A program made the translations under genes and the position numbers. Positions 36,271 through 45,783 of a stretch of 64,000 bases of DNA are shown here, piece after piece. Below the pieces are notes generated by a model. It had not been told where the DNA came from. It did no database searches and was given only the letters and a program-made list of their open reading frames with translations. The DNA is from CBDEGU01 sp965238045 (GTDB lineage Bacteria; Acidobacteriota; Terriglobia; Bryobacterales; UBA6623). The stretch is taken from the NCBI GenBank assembly GCA_965238045.1, contig CBDEGU010000012.1:1116001-1180000 (forward strand), given 5' to 3'. Positions within the stretch are counted from its first letter, which is position 1. Each line of letters opens with the position of its first letter.

Positions 36271-37047
36271 ATGTCCGATCGCGTCCTAATGGAAGAGATG
36301 ACCTGGCCCGAGGTCAAGGCGGCCATCGATAGCGGCGCCCAAACCGCTATCATCCCCACTGCCTCGGTCGAACAGCACGGCCCGCACCTGCCGCTGCTGA
36401 CCGACACGATCATCGGCGGCCGCGTCGCGGAAATGATCGCGCGCAAGCTCGGCAAGACTCTCGTGGCGCCGGTGGTGCGGCCGGGGCTCTCGTCGCACCA
36501 CATGAAGTTCGCCGGGTCATTCACCACTTGCCCGGAGACCTTCCGTATCGTGATCGAAGAGGCCTGCGTCTCGCTGGCGACGCATGGTATCCAAACCATC
36601 ATCCTGACTTCGGGGCATGGCGGAAACTTCACCTTTCTCGACGGGATCGGTCCCTATCTGCAAGACTCGCTCCACCGCGCCGGCTGGCCGGTGCGGATTG
36701 TGCCGCACGTCAATCTGCTGCGCTATTCGCGAATCCAGCAAAACTTCTTGGGTGAAAACTTCGGCGTGCCTCTCGAAGAAGCCGGCTTTCACGCCGACGT
36801 CATTGAAACCGCCTGCATGCTGGTGATTCGCCCCGACCTGGTGGATATGTCCAAGGCGGTGCCGGGATACATCGGCGACAATGCGCCGCTTCTCGACCGC
36901 ATCTTCGTGGAAGGCATGCACTCGGTCACTGAAAACGGCATCGTGGGTGATCCGCGGCGCGCGACCCGCGAGATGGGCGAAGCCCTGCTGGAACATCTCA
37001 CGACCGTGCTTTCCGGGGAGCTGCGGACGCGCCTGGGTTGGGTGTAG
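36271..37047 (+). CDS. Creatininase-family amidohydrolase
   Basis: This belongs to the creatinine amidohydrolase family (metal-dependent; also includes formamidase and mycofactocin MftE). Motifs: IPTASVEQHGPHLPLLTD (Glu, His and Asp ligands, about residues 29-45), SGHGGN (about 112), and EEAGFHADVIET (about 170) corresponding to the usual HAGE-x-ET motif; here the Gly-Glu is replaced by Ala-Asp. The length of 258 residues is normal. A GGAGG ribosome site precedes ATG 36271. True creatinine hydrolysis cannot be inferred. It probably forms an operon with the upstream oxidoreductase. Confidence 0.88.
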   Translation: MSDRVLMEEMTWPEVKAAIDSGAQTAIIPTASVEQHGPHLPLLTDTIIGGRVAEMIARKLGKTLVAPVVRPGLSSHHMKFAGSFTTCPETFRIVIEEACVSLATHGIQTIILTSGHGGNFTFLDGIGPYLQDSLHRAGWPVRIVPHVNLLRYSRIQQNFLGENFGVPLEEAGFHADVIETACMLVIRPDLVDMSKAVPGYIGDNAPLLDRIFVEGMHSVTENGIVGDPRRATREMGEALLEHLTTVLSGELRTRLGWV

Positions 37048-37175
37048 TTCCCGCCGCGGTTCCGGCGTGGCGGCCTACGACGCCGCTCAGCTTTGAGTAA
37101 GCCCTTTCCCTAATTCAACTCGTCTGGCGCCCGCGGTACGATCAGTCCATGAGGCTGGGCCACCTGACGTGCAAA

Positions 37176-37317
37176 CTAGAGCATTTTCAGGAATGACATA
37201 GACCACCCACGGGGGGTGCCAGATCGCCCCCAAACCGAGCCGCGCACGTAAGCAAGCGGTCTTGCCACGGAAACTCATCTTCGGATACGGGCTATACCAT
37301 GACTGAAAATGCTCTAG
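37176..37317. mobile_element. MITE 1, 142 bp, at a CTAG site
   Basis: Inverted ends CTAGAGCATTTTCA occur at both sides (37176 and, inverted, at 37317). The right end continues with ATGGTATAGCCCGTATCCG when read inwards, matching the ends of MITE 2 at 42159-42420. The element is too small to code for a transposase. CTAG at both borders fits TA duplication by an IS630/Tc1-mariner-type enzyme. It sits inside the signal-peptide codons of the following gene. Confidence 0.85.
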
Positions 37318-38699
37318 CCATCGCCGTACTTGCCTGCTCGACGGCCTTTGCTCCCGGCGTTTCGGCCCGCGAGGCGGTTGTCACCGGCGAGGACGTCACT
37401 TTGCGAGCCTCCTGCGGCGCGGCGGGGTCGGTCCTGGCCCGTCTGCCGCCGGGACACAAGGTGAAGTTTCGATTCGCCATTTCGGGCGCGACTTCCGAAT
37501 GCTACTCGGTAACCGCCGAGGTCGGCGGCAAGGTGCTCAAGGGCTATGTCCCCAAGACGGCCGTCAGCGGCCTGCACGAATTCGAACGAACACGGCCCCA
37601 GGCTTCCAGCGGCCAGATCGTCAGCCGCGCCATGGCGGCGGCCCGGCTGCCTGCTCCCGCCGCCGCCGGCTCCCCCCGGCGAAACGAGGCGGGACGCACA
37701 TCCGAGCAGCAACAACTTCTTGCGCAAGCCATTGCCGAAATTCAGGAAGGCAAACTGGCCGAAGCCGAACGTCTCCTGGCGTCGTATCCCGCGCTCGCCC
37801 AAGACCAGGCCGCCGCCCTGCTCCGCTCGCAGGCGTTGCTGCGGCTTTCGCGGCCCCGGGACGCGCTCAACGTCGCTGACGCCGCGCTGCGAAATCACGG
37901 CCAGGACGCCGGCCTGCTGGCGGCGGCCGGCCTGGCGGCCTACCGGCTCGATGATGTCCGGCGGGCGGAATACCTGCTCAAGCTGTCCCTTTCCATTAAG
38001 CACAATTCCACGATCGCGACCGTCCACCAGCGGATACAACGTGAATTCAAAAATGACCTCAGCGACGAACGCCGCCAGGGCGCCCGCTTTCTGCTGCGAT
38101 ACGAAGGCGGCCGCTTGGACGACGACGCCGCCCGTAAACTCACAACAACGCTCGAGCGCGAACTGACCCGTATCGGTCAGCAACTCGGATGCACCAACAC
38201 GGGCCAGCTCGTGGCGATCATCCAAAGCCGGGCCAATTACCAAGCCACTACCGGAGCCGCCGACTGGAGCGCCGGACAGTACGACGGCAGGATACGCATT
38301 GCACTGCGGCCCGGAGGCACAGTCGATTCCACCGTCACCCGCACGATCGCTCACGAGATCGTTCATGCCTGCCTCGCCCGCCTGGGCCGCTGGCCCGCCT
38401 GGGTCCACGAAGGGCTGGCTCAGAAACTTTCCGGAGCGAGCATTCAGCCAGCCGCGCGGCGAGCGCTTGAACAACTCGGCAAAGACCGCGCCTTGCCGAA
38501 GCTCGAAGCCCTCTCGAACGGCTGGTCGCGATACAGCAGAGGGCAGGCGCTGGTCGCCTACGGTCTTTCGCTCGCCGCCATGGAAGTCTTTTTCGAGCAC
38601 TACCAGAGCTACGGACTGCGCAACTTGATGCGCGATCCTCAGCAACTTCCGCGCCTCACCGAAGAACTCGACCACTGGCTCGAGCAGCGGTATCAGTAG
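37299..38699 (+). CDS. Secreted zincin-like peptidase with SH3-like and TPR-like regions; start provided by MITE 1
   Basis: The present frame starts at ATG 37299 inside the MITE right end (codons MTENALA) and then runs into the original signal peptide core IAVLACSTAFAPGVSA. Residues 25-95 resemble a bacterial SH3 domain (GEDVTLRASCGAAGSVLARL). Residues 130-240 are TPR-like helices (AIAEIQEGKLAEAERLLASY). The C-terminal part is a peptidase-MA-like gluzincin: TRTIAHEIVHACLARLGRWP with HExxH (about residue 352), and the third ligand candidate in AWVHEGLAQKLSG. No ribosome site precedes ATG 37299, so expression may be weak, and the basic N-region of the signal peptide is gone. Confidence 0.75.
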   Translation: MTENALAIAVLACSTAFAPGVSAREAVVTGEDVTLRASCGAAGSVLARLPPGHKVKFRFAISGATSECYSVTAEVGGKVLKGYVPKTAVSGLHEFERTRPQASSGQIVSRAMAAARLPAPAAAGSPRRNEAGRTSEQQQLLAQAIAEIQEGKLAEAERLLASYPALAQDQAAALLRSQALLRLSRPRDALNVADAALRNHGQDAGLLAAAGLAAYRLDDVRRAEYLLKLSLSIKHNSTIATVHQRIQREFKNDLSDERRQGARFLLRYEGGRLDDDAARKLTTTLERELTRIGQQLGCTNTGQLVAIIQSRANYQATTGAADWSAGQYDGRIRIALRPGGTVDSTVTRTIAHEIVHACLARLGRWPAWVHEGLAQKLSGASIQPAARRALEQLGKDRALPKLEALSNGWSRYSRGQALVAYGLSLAAMEVFFEHYQSYGLRNLMRDPQQLPRLTEELDHWLEQRYQ

Positions 38700-39051
38700 A
38701 ATCCTGTTCCCCTCAGCCAGCTCGTTCGATGCCCGCTGAAACTGCGTCTCGCCCCGCCGTTTCGGCGAAATACGGAAACTCGCCCATTGGTCTCTGCTCC
38801 ATTTCTCCACGCCGCGAAGCAATAGCTTTACAAATATTTATCTTTCTTTAAGCAATGCGAATAGATCCAATCCGTGGCGCATGATATCATCATCGTGAAT
38901 TGGAGTTTCATTTGGGCGGCAATGGGAAGGAACACACCCGGAACTCCACAGCCTAAACAGTCTGACGCGGGCGCGGGGTTCCTGCATTTGTACCGTTGGT
39001 TACGACAGCGCTGCCCGTGTTCGCATATCTGCGCCGGCGGGAGGTAGGTAC
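38700..39051. other. Intergenic region, promoter-like AT-rich patch
   Basis: Bases 38820-38900 are AT-rich (ACAAATATTTATCTTTC) with a palindrome ATGATATCAT at about 38881. This should hold the promoter of the small gene at 39052. Nothing coding was recognised. Confidence 0.45.
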
Positions 39052-39369
39052 GTGCCAGAAGCGACCGACGTTGTCAAGGTAGAACGTCTTCTGCAGGAAC
39101 TTTACGCCAAGAAACAGTGGCTCGACGTCATGATTACCTCCCTGGAACATGCCATGGAGTCGCCAGATTACCAGTTTATTCATGGCCTTGAAACATTCTT
39201 TGGCAAGATAAATCCCGGTCTTCCCAAGGTAGATCTTCGTCCGCAACAGCAAGCGCGGCTAGTCCAGCTGGCGAAGAACGTGGCCCGCCGCCGCCAGCGC
39301 GGCCCCCAAAAGGACACCGTGGGACGCCCGCCGCCGAAGAATCCTTCCAAAAGCGCAAGGCGAGTCTGA
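39052..39369 (+). CDS. Small hypothetical protein, 105 residues
   Basis: GTG 39052 is preceded by GGGAGG at 8 bases. The product has an N-terminal amphipathic helical part (VVKVERLLQELYAKKQWLD, then VMITSLEHAM) and a very basic C-terminus (KNVARRRQRG, KNPSKSARRV), which suggests nucleic-acid or membrane-phosphate contact. I recognise no family. It stands alone between an AT-rich promoter-like patch and the convergent PhoD-like pseudogene. Confidence 0.6.
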   Translation: MPEATDVVKVERLLQELYAKKQWLDVMITSLEHAMESPDYQFIHGLETFFGKINPGLPKVDLRPQQQARLVQLAKNVARRRQRGPQKDTVGRPPPKNPSKSARRV

Positions 39370-39440
39370 TTCGAGGTCGCTTCAAGGGCTCGGCGGGCCG
39401 CTCCGGCTCTCTCAACCCTCGCCGCGAAGCAGGAGATTCG

Positions 39441-42034
39441 TTACCCAAGCGCAAGGGTTTCGACCACTCTCGCTTCCGCTTGCCCGTTTGCATGGGCCGT
39501 CATGATGAGCTTGCGCCCAGGCGCGATCCCCACCAGACCGGTGACCGCTACCGCTCCATCGCCGAGGCTGCGTGTGCCTCGTATCGGCTTGCCGTCAAGC
39601 GTTGCAAAGCGCACGCCGGCATTGGGAAGCGTGCGGAGCGCGGGCAGACGGCAGTTGATCTCACGTCCCGTGCCGGCGGCCGCCACATCGACATAGCCTC
39701 CTCCCCTCGCGGCCCGCGAGGGTGCATCGTTCAGCCTTCGCAGCCGGAGTCCGATTCTTGGCTCGGCGCCCCGCGGGTCGAAATTCATTTCCAGAAAATT
39801 CCAATAACCAGGCGTGGTTTGCCGCCGCAGATCCGGCCCTTCATAGTTCTGGTGGAACAAAGCAATGGCCTCGACCTCCCGGCCGTCATAGTCTCTCATC
39901 ACGGGACCGAAGTCGTGCTTGACCCGCCGTCCTCCGGTCCTCCCGATGGGACCAAACGAACATTCGTAGAGCCGCGCCTGGCGATTGCGAATGATCGAAC
40001 CGACATGCACGTCGCCATAAACGCTCACCACGCCATCGCGGCAACTCAGCAAATCGATCACGCGGTCACATCCGGCCTTGACCCATCCGGCGTAGTCGGC
40101 GGCGACGCGGTTGCGCTATTCGGCTTCCGGCGACGGCCCCCAGATCGTATGTATGCCGTTGAGACCGGTAACGCAGATCAGCGGCGATGTATCGGTCCGC
40201 ATGGTCTCTTGCAGCCAAGCGAACTGTTCCTCGCCAAGCAGCGCCCGGGTGGGGTCTTTTCGGTCATAGACATGGCCTTTCCCTCCCCAGCCTTCGGTCT
40301 CCCAGATGTGCGTGTCTTGCGAAGTCCGCCACAGGCGCGCATCGACAATGAGCAGCGAAAAATCACCGCCAGGCATTTTCCAGCGGCGCCAGCGCTTTGG
40401 ATTCTCAACGCCCGACGGGCTGTCATCGCCCGAGATCAAGTGCTGCACAATTTGAAAATTTCCCGCATGTAGACGGGGTCCTGCCCTAGCCCCGGCTGCC
40501 TGCGAATGGCGAGTTGCTCGGGCCCTTTCACGTCATCCATGCCGTGATCATGATCGCCCGGGTTGAGCACGTTCCAATGACGCATCATCTGCCAGCGCGT
40601 CACCGGGCCTGCCAGCGTGGTGGTGATGATCTTGTAAGCATCATCGGTGCTTGGCGGGTAGAGAACCAGTTCCAGATACCAGATGTCGTCCTCCCACACC
40701 ATGACCTGAAACTCGTAATCCTCCAGATGCTCGTAGGCGTCGGGCAGCGGCTGGTCGTGAATCCAGTTCTCCTGGAACCGCTCGGTTCGCTCCATGCCGG
40801 GTTTCCGGCCGTTGATCGCGTGGCAGCTCAACCCGCACAGCCTGTAAGGCGGTTGCAAGCGTGGCAGCCGCCCGGCATAGGTCCGCGCTCCCTTTCGAGG
40901 ATCGGCGGTAACATCGGCGCCGTCCTTCCAGACCGAATAGTACAGCGTCGTCTTCGACGGATCGGCCGGAAGCACGCAATCGATCACGGCCGTCGCGCGC
41001 CGGAAACCGTTCGTCACAATCACGGCCGCGCCCGCCACGGGGGCCGTCCGCCATCCGCCGGCCGGGTCTTCCGTTTCGGCGATGCGAATCTCCCCGCGGC
41101 GCCCCTCCTGACGAAACAGCGCGATGAAGCGGCAATGCCACTCACCCCCAACCCGGCGCAGCGAATCACCCAGCGGATAGCAGACCAGCAGTTCGTTGAT
41201 TTTCGTTTCGCCGCGGCGATTCTCCCCCGGATTCAATTCAACGCGGGTTACCTCGAAATCCAGCTCGCCGCGTCCCGCCAGACCAAAATAGCCTTTTAGG
41301 AATTTCTCGCGATCGACATAGCGCACGACAACCTCGGCTTCCCCGCCCTGCGTGATGAGACGGGCCGTCACCCGGGCCCCGGCCGCGCCGTCACCTGAAA
41401 TTTCGACCTCGATCCGTACCGTCTCTCCGGCCGACGGCGCCGGACCGGCCGTTACCGAATCCGCCCGCACCGGTTTGGCCTCGTCGGTCGTATGATCGAA
41501 CACACCGAAGGTTCCATCGTCGCGCCAGGCTGCGTACCAGCAGGCATCGCCTTCGGTGCCGTCGCCGTTCCAGCTCTCATACAGCGACCGGCCCCCGACG
41601 CAGACGCCCATCAGCGAGTAACCCGCCTCGGGATTTCGCACGGGCAACGACCGGACCACCGCTCGCATGGTGATGCGGTAGTTGCCGCTGAGCTTCCAGT
41701 CCCGCCGCCAAATCATGCCATACGGAGGACGGGTCTCGTACTCGGTCTCCATATAGCGATGAAAAGGGAATCCGGTCCGGCGGGCGCGGTCACCGCGTGT
41801 GTGAACGCGCCGCCGCAAGGCATGGCCCTCGACCTTCCAATACCCCGGATTGAGCGACTCCCAATCGTCGCCGTGGTAGAAGGAGTCGGGGCGCTGGAAA
41901 TCGTCCACGACGACCGTCTCTCCCGGCGCCGCGGGAGCCGGACTGCCCAGCGCCAGCGCCGCCGCCGTGGCGGCCGACGCCTTGGTGAAATCTCGCCGGT
42001 TGAGCTTCGTTGCTTTCTCGTTGCGCCGTCTCAT
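39441..42034 (-). pseudogene. Tat-exported PhoD-like phosphatase gene broken by a frameshift and an amber codon
   Basis: The largest piece (42034-40436) starts with a twin-arginine signal (LNRRDFTKASAATAAALALG), has a LamG/concanavalin-like region (about residues 40-260) and then the start of a PhoD-type phosphatase domain (YRLCGLSCHAIN, FQVMVWEDDIWYLELVLYP). At about 40447 the frame slips; VQHLISGDDSPSGVENPKRW and FSLLIVDARLWRTSQD, then RALLGEEQFAWLQE continue in the second frame. That frame meets an in-frame TAG at 40118-40116 (after GPSPEAE) and carries on through VSVYGDVHVGSIIRN (PhoD metal motif) to 39441. Two independent lesions suggest true decay rather than one sequencing error. Confidence 0.8.
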
Positions 42035-42158
42035 GACTCCAGAGGTTAGCAGTCTCGAAGATCATCCGCGCCATGAGCGTTGGGGGGGGAGGACTTGATG
42101 GGTGCGGCTAGCCCGCATTTCTTACCACCTGGCAACCGAAGCGCGCGAGAAAAGCGGG

Positions 42159-42420
42159 CTAGAGCATTTTCACTGATGGCATAGCCCGTATCCGAAGATT
42201 CAGCCCACGCTGGGCACAGGAGCGCGGATGGAAATCCGCGGTCAGGCCAGCGAGGAATGTCCCGTATGCGGCCTTCGTTTCCCGTGCCACGACGCATCAC
42301 GTCACGTCGCGCCAGCGCAAGTCGTTGCGGCTGCTTCAATCTTCTGACTGCGGATTTCCATCCGCGGCTCCGCTGCGGCATCTTCGGCTGCGGGCTATGT
42401 CATCCGTGAAAATGCTCTAG
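42159..42420. mobile_element. MITE 2, 262 bp, at a CTAG site
   Basis: The inverted ends match for about 40 bp: CTAGAGCATTTTCACTGATG (left) and CTAGAGCATTTTCACGGATG (right, read inwards), then CATAGCCCG and CCGAAGAT on both. An inner inverted repeat GGATGGAAATCCGC (about 42227) and its complement (about 42350) gives a fold-back structure. There is no coding capacity. The right border CTAG contains the stop codon of the TonB receptor gene. Confidence 0.87.
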
Positions 42421-45400
42421 AAGAGGAGCTTTAGGCCGAACTGGATTTCCCGGCCGTCTCGGGCTGAGAGGACTTTGCCGAAGCCGGGGGTTCCGAAGAA
42501 GTTGCTGGGCTGGGCGAAGTTGGGGGTGTTGAGGACGTTGAAAAACTCGGCGCGAAACTGCAGGGTCGTGGTTTCGGAAAGCGCCGTGTCTTTGAGCAGC
42601 GAGACATCGACATTGTGCAGCGAGGGGCCGGTGAGGATGTTGCGGCCAGCATTTCCGAACGACCCGAAGGGCGGCAGCGCGAAGGCCGCGGTGTCGAACC
42701 AGCGTTGCGGATCGGGATGGGCCAGGACCGGGTTGCCGAGGACATTGGGCCGGTCGCCGGCGCCGAATCCCAAGTTGGCAAAACCCGTATTGCTGTTATC
42801 GAACTCGCCGGGGAGGGCGGCGGTAAAGGGCTGGCCGGTTTGCAGCGAGACGATGCTATTGAGCTGCCAGTCGCTGATGAGCGTTGCCAGCAGCCCTCGA
42901 ACATCGCGGCCGAGCGGGCGTCCGCGGCCCATGGGCAGATCGTAGGCGAAACTGCCGGCGAAGCGCTGGCGGAGGTCGAAGCTCGAGAGCCCGCGTTCGG
43001 CGGCGACGTTATTGCTGTCTTGCGGGTAGTTCGCGTCGCCGGCGCTGGGGAAGAACGCCGAAGCGTTGTCGATCGACTTCGACGAGGTGTAAGAAAACAG
43101 TCCCGTCAGCCCGCCTCGCAGACGGCATTGCAGGCGGGTCTGGAAGCTGTGATAGATCGAATCAAAAGCGGACTCGATCTGGCTGATGTCGAGGAAAAAG
43201 GGGACCGGACGGAGGTTCGGAAACTGTGGCGAGGCGGCCGGTTGATTGATGTCGCGGGCGCCGAGGAGTTTGGTTCCGCGGGCGCCGAAATAGCCGCTTT
43301 CGAGAATGAGTCCGTGGCCGAGATCGGTCTCGATGCTCATGCTCCACTGCTGCGAATAGCTGGTGCGCAGCCCGCGATCGTAAGTGAAGGCGCTGGGCGG
43401 CAGGGGCGCCCGCAATTCCGAAGGCCAAGGATTTTCAAGCGTGAGGACCGCCTGGGGCGAGGGGAAGAAGAGCTGGAAATTGAAAAACGGCGGGTTGAAG
43501 TAGATACCCTGCCCGGGCGCGAGCGCGGAATGGTTGTAGTAGATGCCGTAGCCCGAACGCAGGACGGTTCGCCGGGAGCCGAACGGACTCCAGGCCAGCC
43601 CGAAGCGGGGCGCGAAATTGTTCCGATCAGCGTGGTAGCCGGCGCGGGGCACTCCGCTGGCGCCTACGGGAACGATCGAGGCGGTTTGGGGGTCGTAGAC
43701 CGCGGCCGCGTCGCGGACATCGTAGGCCGGCGCGTTGTACTCGTAGCGCAGCCCCAGGCTCAGCGTGAGGTCTTCGCGGACGTGCCAGTTGTCGTGGACG
43801 AACGCGCTGGAGCTGGCGGTTCGCAGCGTCTGCGGATTGTCGGAATGGGCGCCGCCGCTCAAGGTCGGCAGCCCCAGCAGAAGATCCGCCAACGCGTTCT
43901 GGGTAAAGGCGAAATTCGTGAAGCTAATCATGCCGCGGGCCTGAACGTCGCGGAAGGCATCTTGCCCGAGCCAGCGCCTTTCCACTCCGAACTGCAGGAG
44001 ATGATTTCCGCGGGCGTAGCTGAGCGTATCGAGCAACTGATAGCCGCTGGCGGTGCTGTCTTGGGGATTGTTGAATTCATCTCCGAGCGACGAGAAGCCG
44101 GTGACGTTGATGAAGCTTAGGCCCAGGTCGCGGTCACGTGTCGCGAAATCGGGCAGGCCGACCTCGCGATTGAGGCTTCGGCCCGTGTTCTGGTGAAAAG
44201 TTGCGCTCGCTGTGCGGTTGAATCCAAAGCGAAATTCGTTGATCCAGCTTGCCCCCAGAGCATGGGTCTCGCCCAGCATGAAGTTCTGGCCGCGCTCGGG
44301 GACATCGTTGCCAAAACCTGGGACCGAGGAAAACGACGCGGCGGCGAAGGGTTCGAACAGATCGCGGTCGGCGAAACTGTAGCGGGCGGTGAAGGTTCCC
44401 GCCAGGCCGACGGACTGATCGATCTTGACGTCGAAACGGTCGTTGCGGTCGCGCTGGGTTGGGGTTCCGGTGAAGTTCTGTCCGCTGAGGTTGCGATTGG
44501 GTAGCGGATAGAGATTCGCGATCGCCCGGCCGATGGGATGCACAAAGGGCAGCCGGGCGTTGGGGAACCGCTGCCCGGTCATGAAGTCGATCGGCGGCGG
44601 CAGCAGACTTTGTGAAAAATCACCGGCGCGCTCGGCGGCGGTGGGGACGTTCGTGGTGCGGGTGATGGTGCGGCGCTCGCGCAGGCCCTCGTAGTCGGCG
44701 AAAAAGAAGGTGCGGTTGCGCGCGATGGGTCCGCCGATCGCGAACCCGAACTGGTTGCGGCGCAGATTGGGGGCCCCCTGACCGGGATCGGTGAAGAAGT
44801 TCCGCGCGTCCAAGACGTCGTTGCGCAGGAACTCGTAGACGCTGCCATGGACCTTGTTGCCTCCGCGCTTGAGGACGATGGCCATCTGTCCGCCGCTCTG
44901 GCGGCCGTGACCGGCGCCGCTGCCGCTGGTTTGAATGCGAAATTCCTGAATGGCGTCGACCGAGGGCGTCAGCGAGATGCTGTTGAGCACCGGGTCGATG
45001 ACATAGACGCCGTCGAGGATGTAGGCATTGGCGTCTTCGCGTCCTCCGTTGGTCTGGAAAGCGGAGCGGCCGCGCTCGGAGCCGGCCGAACCCTGAGCGC
45101 TAGGCATCACGCCGGGCGCGAGCAGGACGAGGTCGATGAAGTTGCGGCCGTTGAGCGGCAAGTTGACGATGTAGTTGTTGGGGATGGCCGTGCCCTCGGC
45201 GGGCGACTCGGTATCAAGAGCGTAGGCCTCGGCGGTGACGACAACTTCGCCCGAGAGGTCGCCGATCCGCAGCGTGAAATCGATGCGCGCCTGTTCGCCC
45301 ACGGCCATCACGATCCCGCGCCGGCGGAACTTCGAGAAGCCGGAGGCTTCCACGGCGACTTCGTACCGGCCCGCGGGCAGAGCGGGAGCGGCGTAGAAGC

Positions 45401-45599
45401 CCCGGGCGTCGGTTCTGGTGGCGCGGGCACGGCTGGTTTCCGGGCTTGTAATGGAGACGCGCGCTCCGGCGACCGCGGCCCCGGAAGGGTCGGTTACCTG
45501 TCCGCGAATGGATGAGGTTCCCTGCTGCGCCGTTAAGGGCGCGGCTGCCGAGACCAGAGCAAGAATGCAGACGGGCAGAAATCGGAAGGACATGGTCAT
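42417..45599 (-). CDS. Oar-like TonB-dependent receptor with carboxypeptidase-regulatory domain
   Basis: This is an outer-membrane receptor. The signal peptide is SFRFLPVCILALVSAAAPLTA, then a CarboxypepD_reg-like domain (IRGQVTDPSGAAVAGARVSI, GRYEVAVEASGF), a plug domain (LPLNGRNFIDLVLLAPGV, GGREDANAYILDGV) and a long beta-barrel. The barrel ends in the aromatic terminus IQFGLKLLF, the Bam recognition signal. About 1060 residues is typical of the many Acidobacteria paralogues. ATG 45599 is chosen over the longer frame because it places the signal peptide at the N-terminus. The stop TAG lies in the CTAG where MITE 2 inserted, so the coding region is intact. The ligand is unknown, probably a carbohydrate or peptide polymer. 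Confidence 0.92.
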   Translation of the reverse strand: MTMSFRFLPVCILALVSAAAPLTAQQGTSSIRGQVTDPSGAAVAGARVSITSPETSRARATRTDARGFYAAPALPAGRYEVAVEASGFSKFRRRGIVMAVGEQARIDFTLRIGDLSGEVVVTAEAYALDTESPAEGTAIPNNYIVNLPLNGRNFIDLVLLAPGVMPSAQGSAGSERGRSAFQTNGGREDANAYILDGVYVIDPVLNSISLTPSVDAIQEFRIQTSGSGAGHGRQSGGQMAIVLKRGGNKVHGSVYEFLRNDVLDARNFFTDPGQGAPNLRRNQFGFAIGGPIARNRTFFFADYEGLRERRTITRTTNVPTAAERAGDFSQSLLPPPIDFMTGQRFPNARLPFVHPIGRAIANLYPLPNRNLSGQNFTGTPTQRDRNDRFDVKIDQSVGLAGTFTARYSFADRDLFEPFAAASFSSVPGFGNDVPERGQNFMLGETHALGASWINEFRFGFNRTASATFHQNTGRSLNREVGLPDFATRDRDLGLSFINVTGFSSLGDEFNNPQDSTASGYQLLDTLSYARGNHLLQFGVERRWLGQDAFRDVQARGMISFTNFAFTQNALADLLLGLPTLSGGAHSDNPQTLRTASSSAFVHDNWHVREDLTLSLGLRYEYNAPAYDVRDAAAVYDPQTASIVPVGASGVPRAGYHADRNNFAPRFGLAWSPFGSRRTVLRSGYGIYYNHSALAPGQGIYFNPPFFNFQLFFPSPQAVLTLENPWPSELRAPLPPSAFTYDRGLRTSYSQQWSMSIETDLGHGLILESGYFGARGTKLLGARDINQPAASPQFPNLRPVPFFLDISQIESAFDSIYHSFQTRLQCRLRGGLTGLFSYTSSKSIDNASAFFPSAGDANYPQDSNNVAAERGLSSFDLRQRFAGSFAYDLPMGRGRPLGRDVRGLLATLISDWQLNSIVSLQTGQPFTAALPGEFDNSNTGFANLGFGAGDRPNVLGNPVLAHPDPQRWFDTAAFALPPFGSFGNAGRNILTGPSLHNVDVSLLKDTALSETTTLQFRAEFFNVLNTPNFAQPSNFFGTPGFGKVLSARDGREIQFGLKLLF

Positions 45600-45783
45600 T
45601 ACATGGCCCTGGTGACTGAATTCGTGGCAACGAAATCGCGGGGATTCAGGCACCAGGGCCCATCTTAGACTTGGAGGCCGGCCGCTGTCCAGCACTCCTA
45701 AGTACTAGCACCCCATGGTAGCAAGTCGGGCTGCTTGGGAGGGAACCGGCGACGAGACTCTCGGTACCGGCGGAGAAACACCA

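Larger units (their letters stand above)
37149..38699 (+). other. Ancestral reading frame of the zincin-like gene, interrupted by MITE 1
   Basis: The ATG at 37149 opens a frame that reads MRLGHLTCK up to 37175, and after in-silico removal of the element continues LAIAVLACSTAFAPGVSA. This is a textbook signal peptide with a basic N-region. In the present sequence the same ATG reads into the element and stops at TGA after 14 codons. This entry records the ancestral gene span; the present coding region is listed separately. Confidence 0.75.

Noticed and set aside
42615..44120. 501-codon plus-strand frame opposite the TonB receptor
   Set aside because: It is a shadow frame; the minus strand shows complete plug and barrel features.
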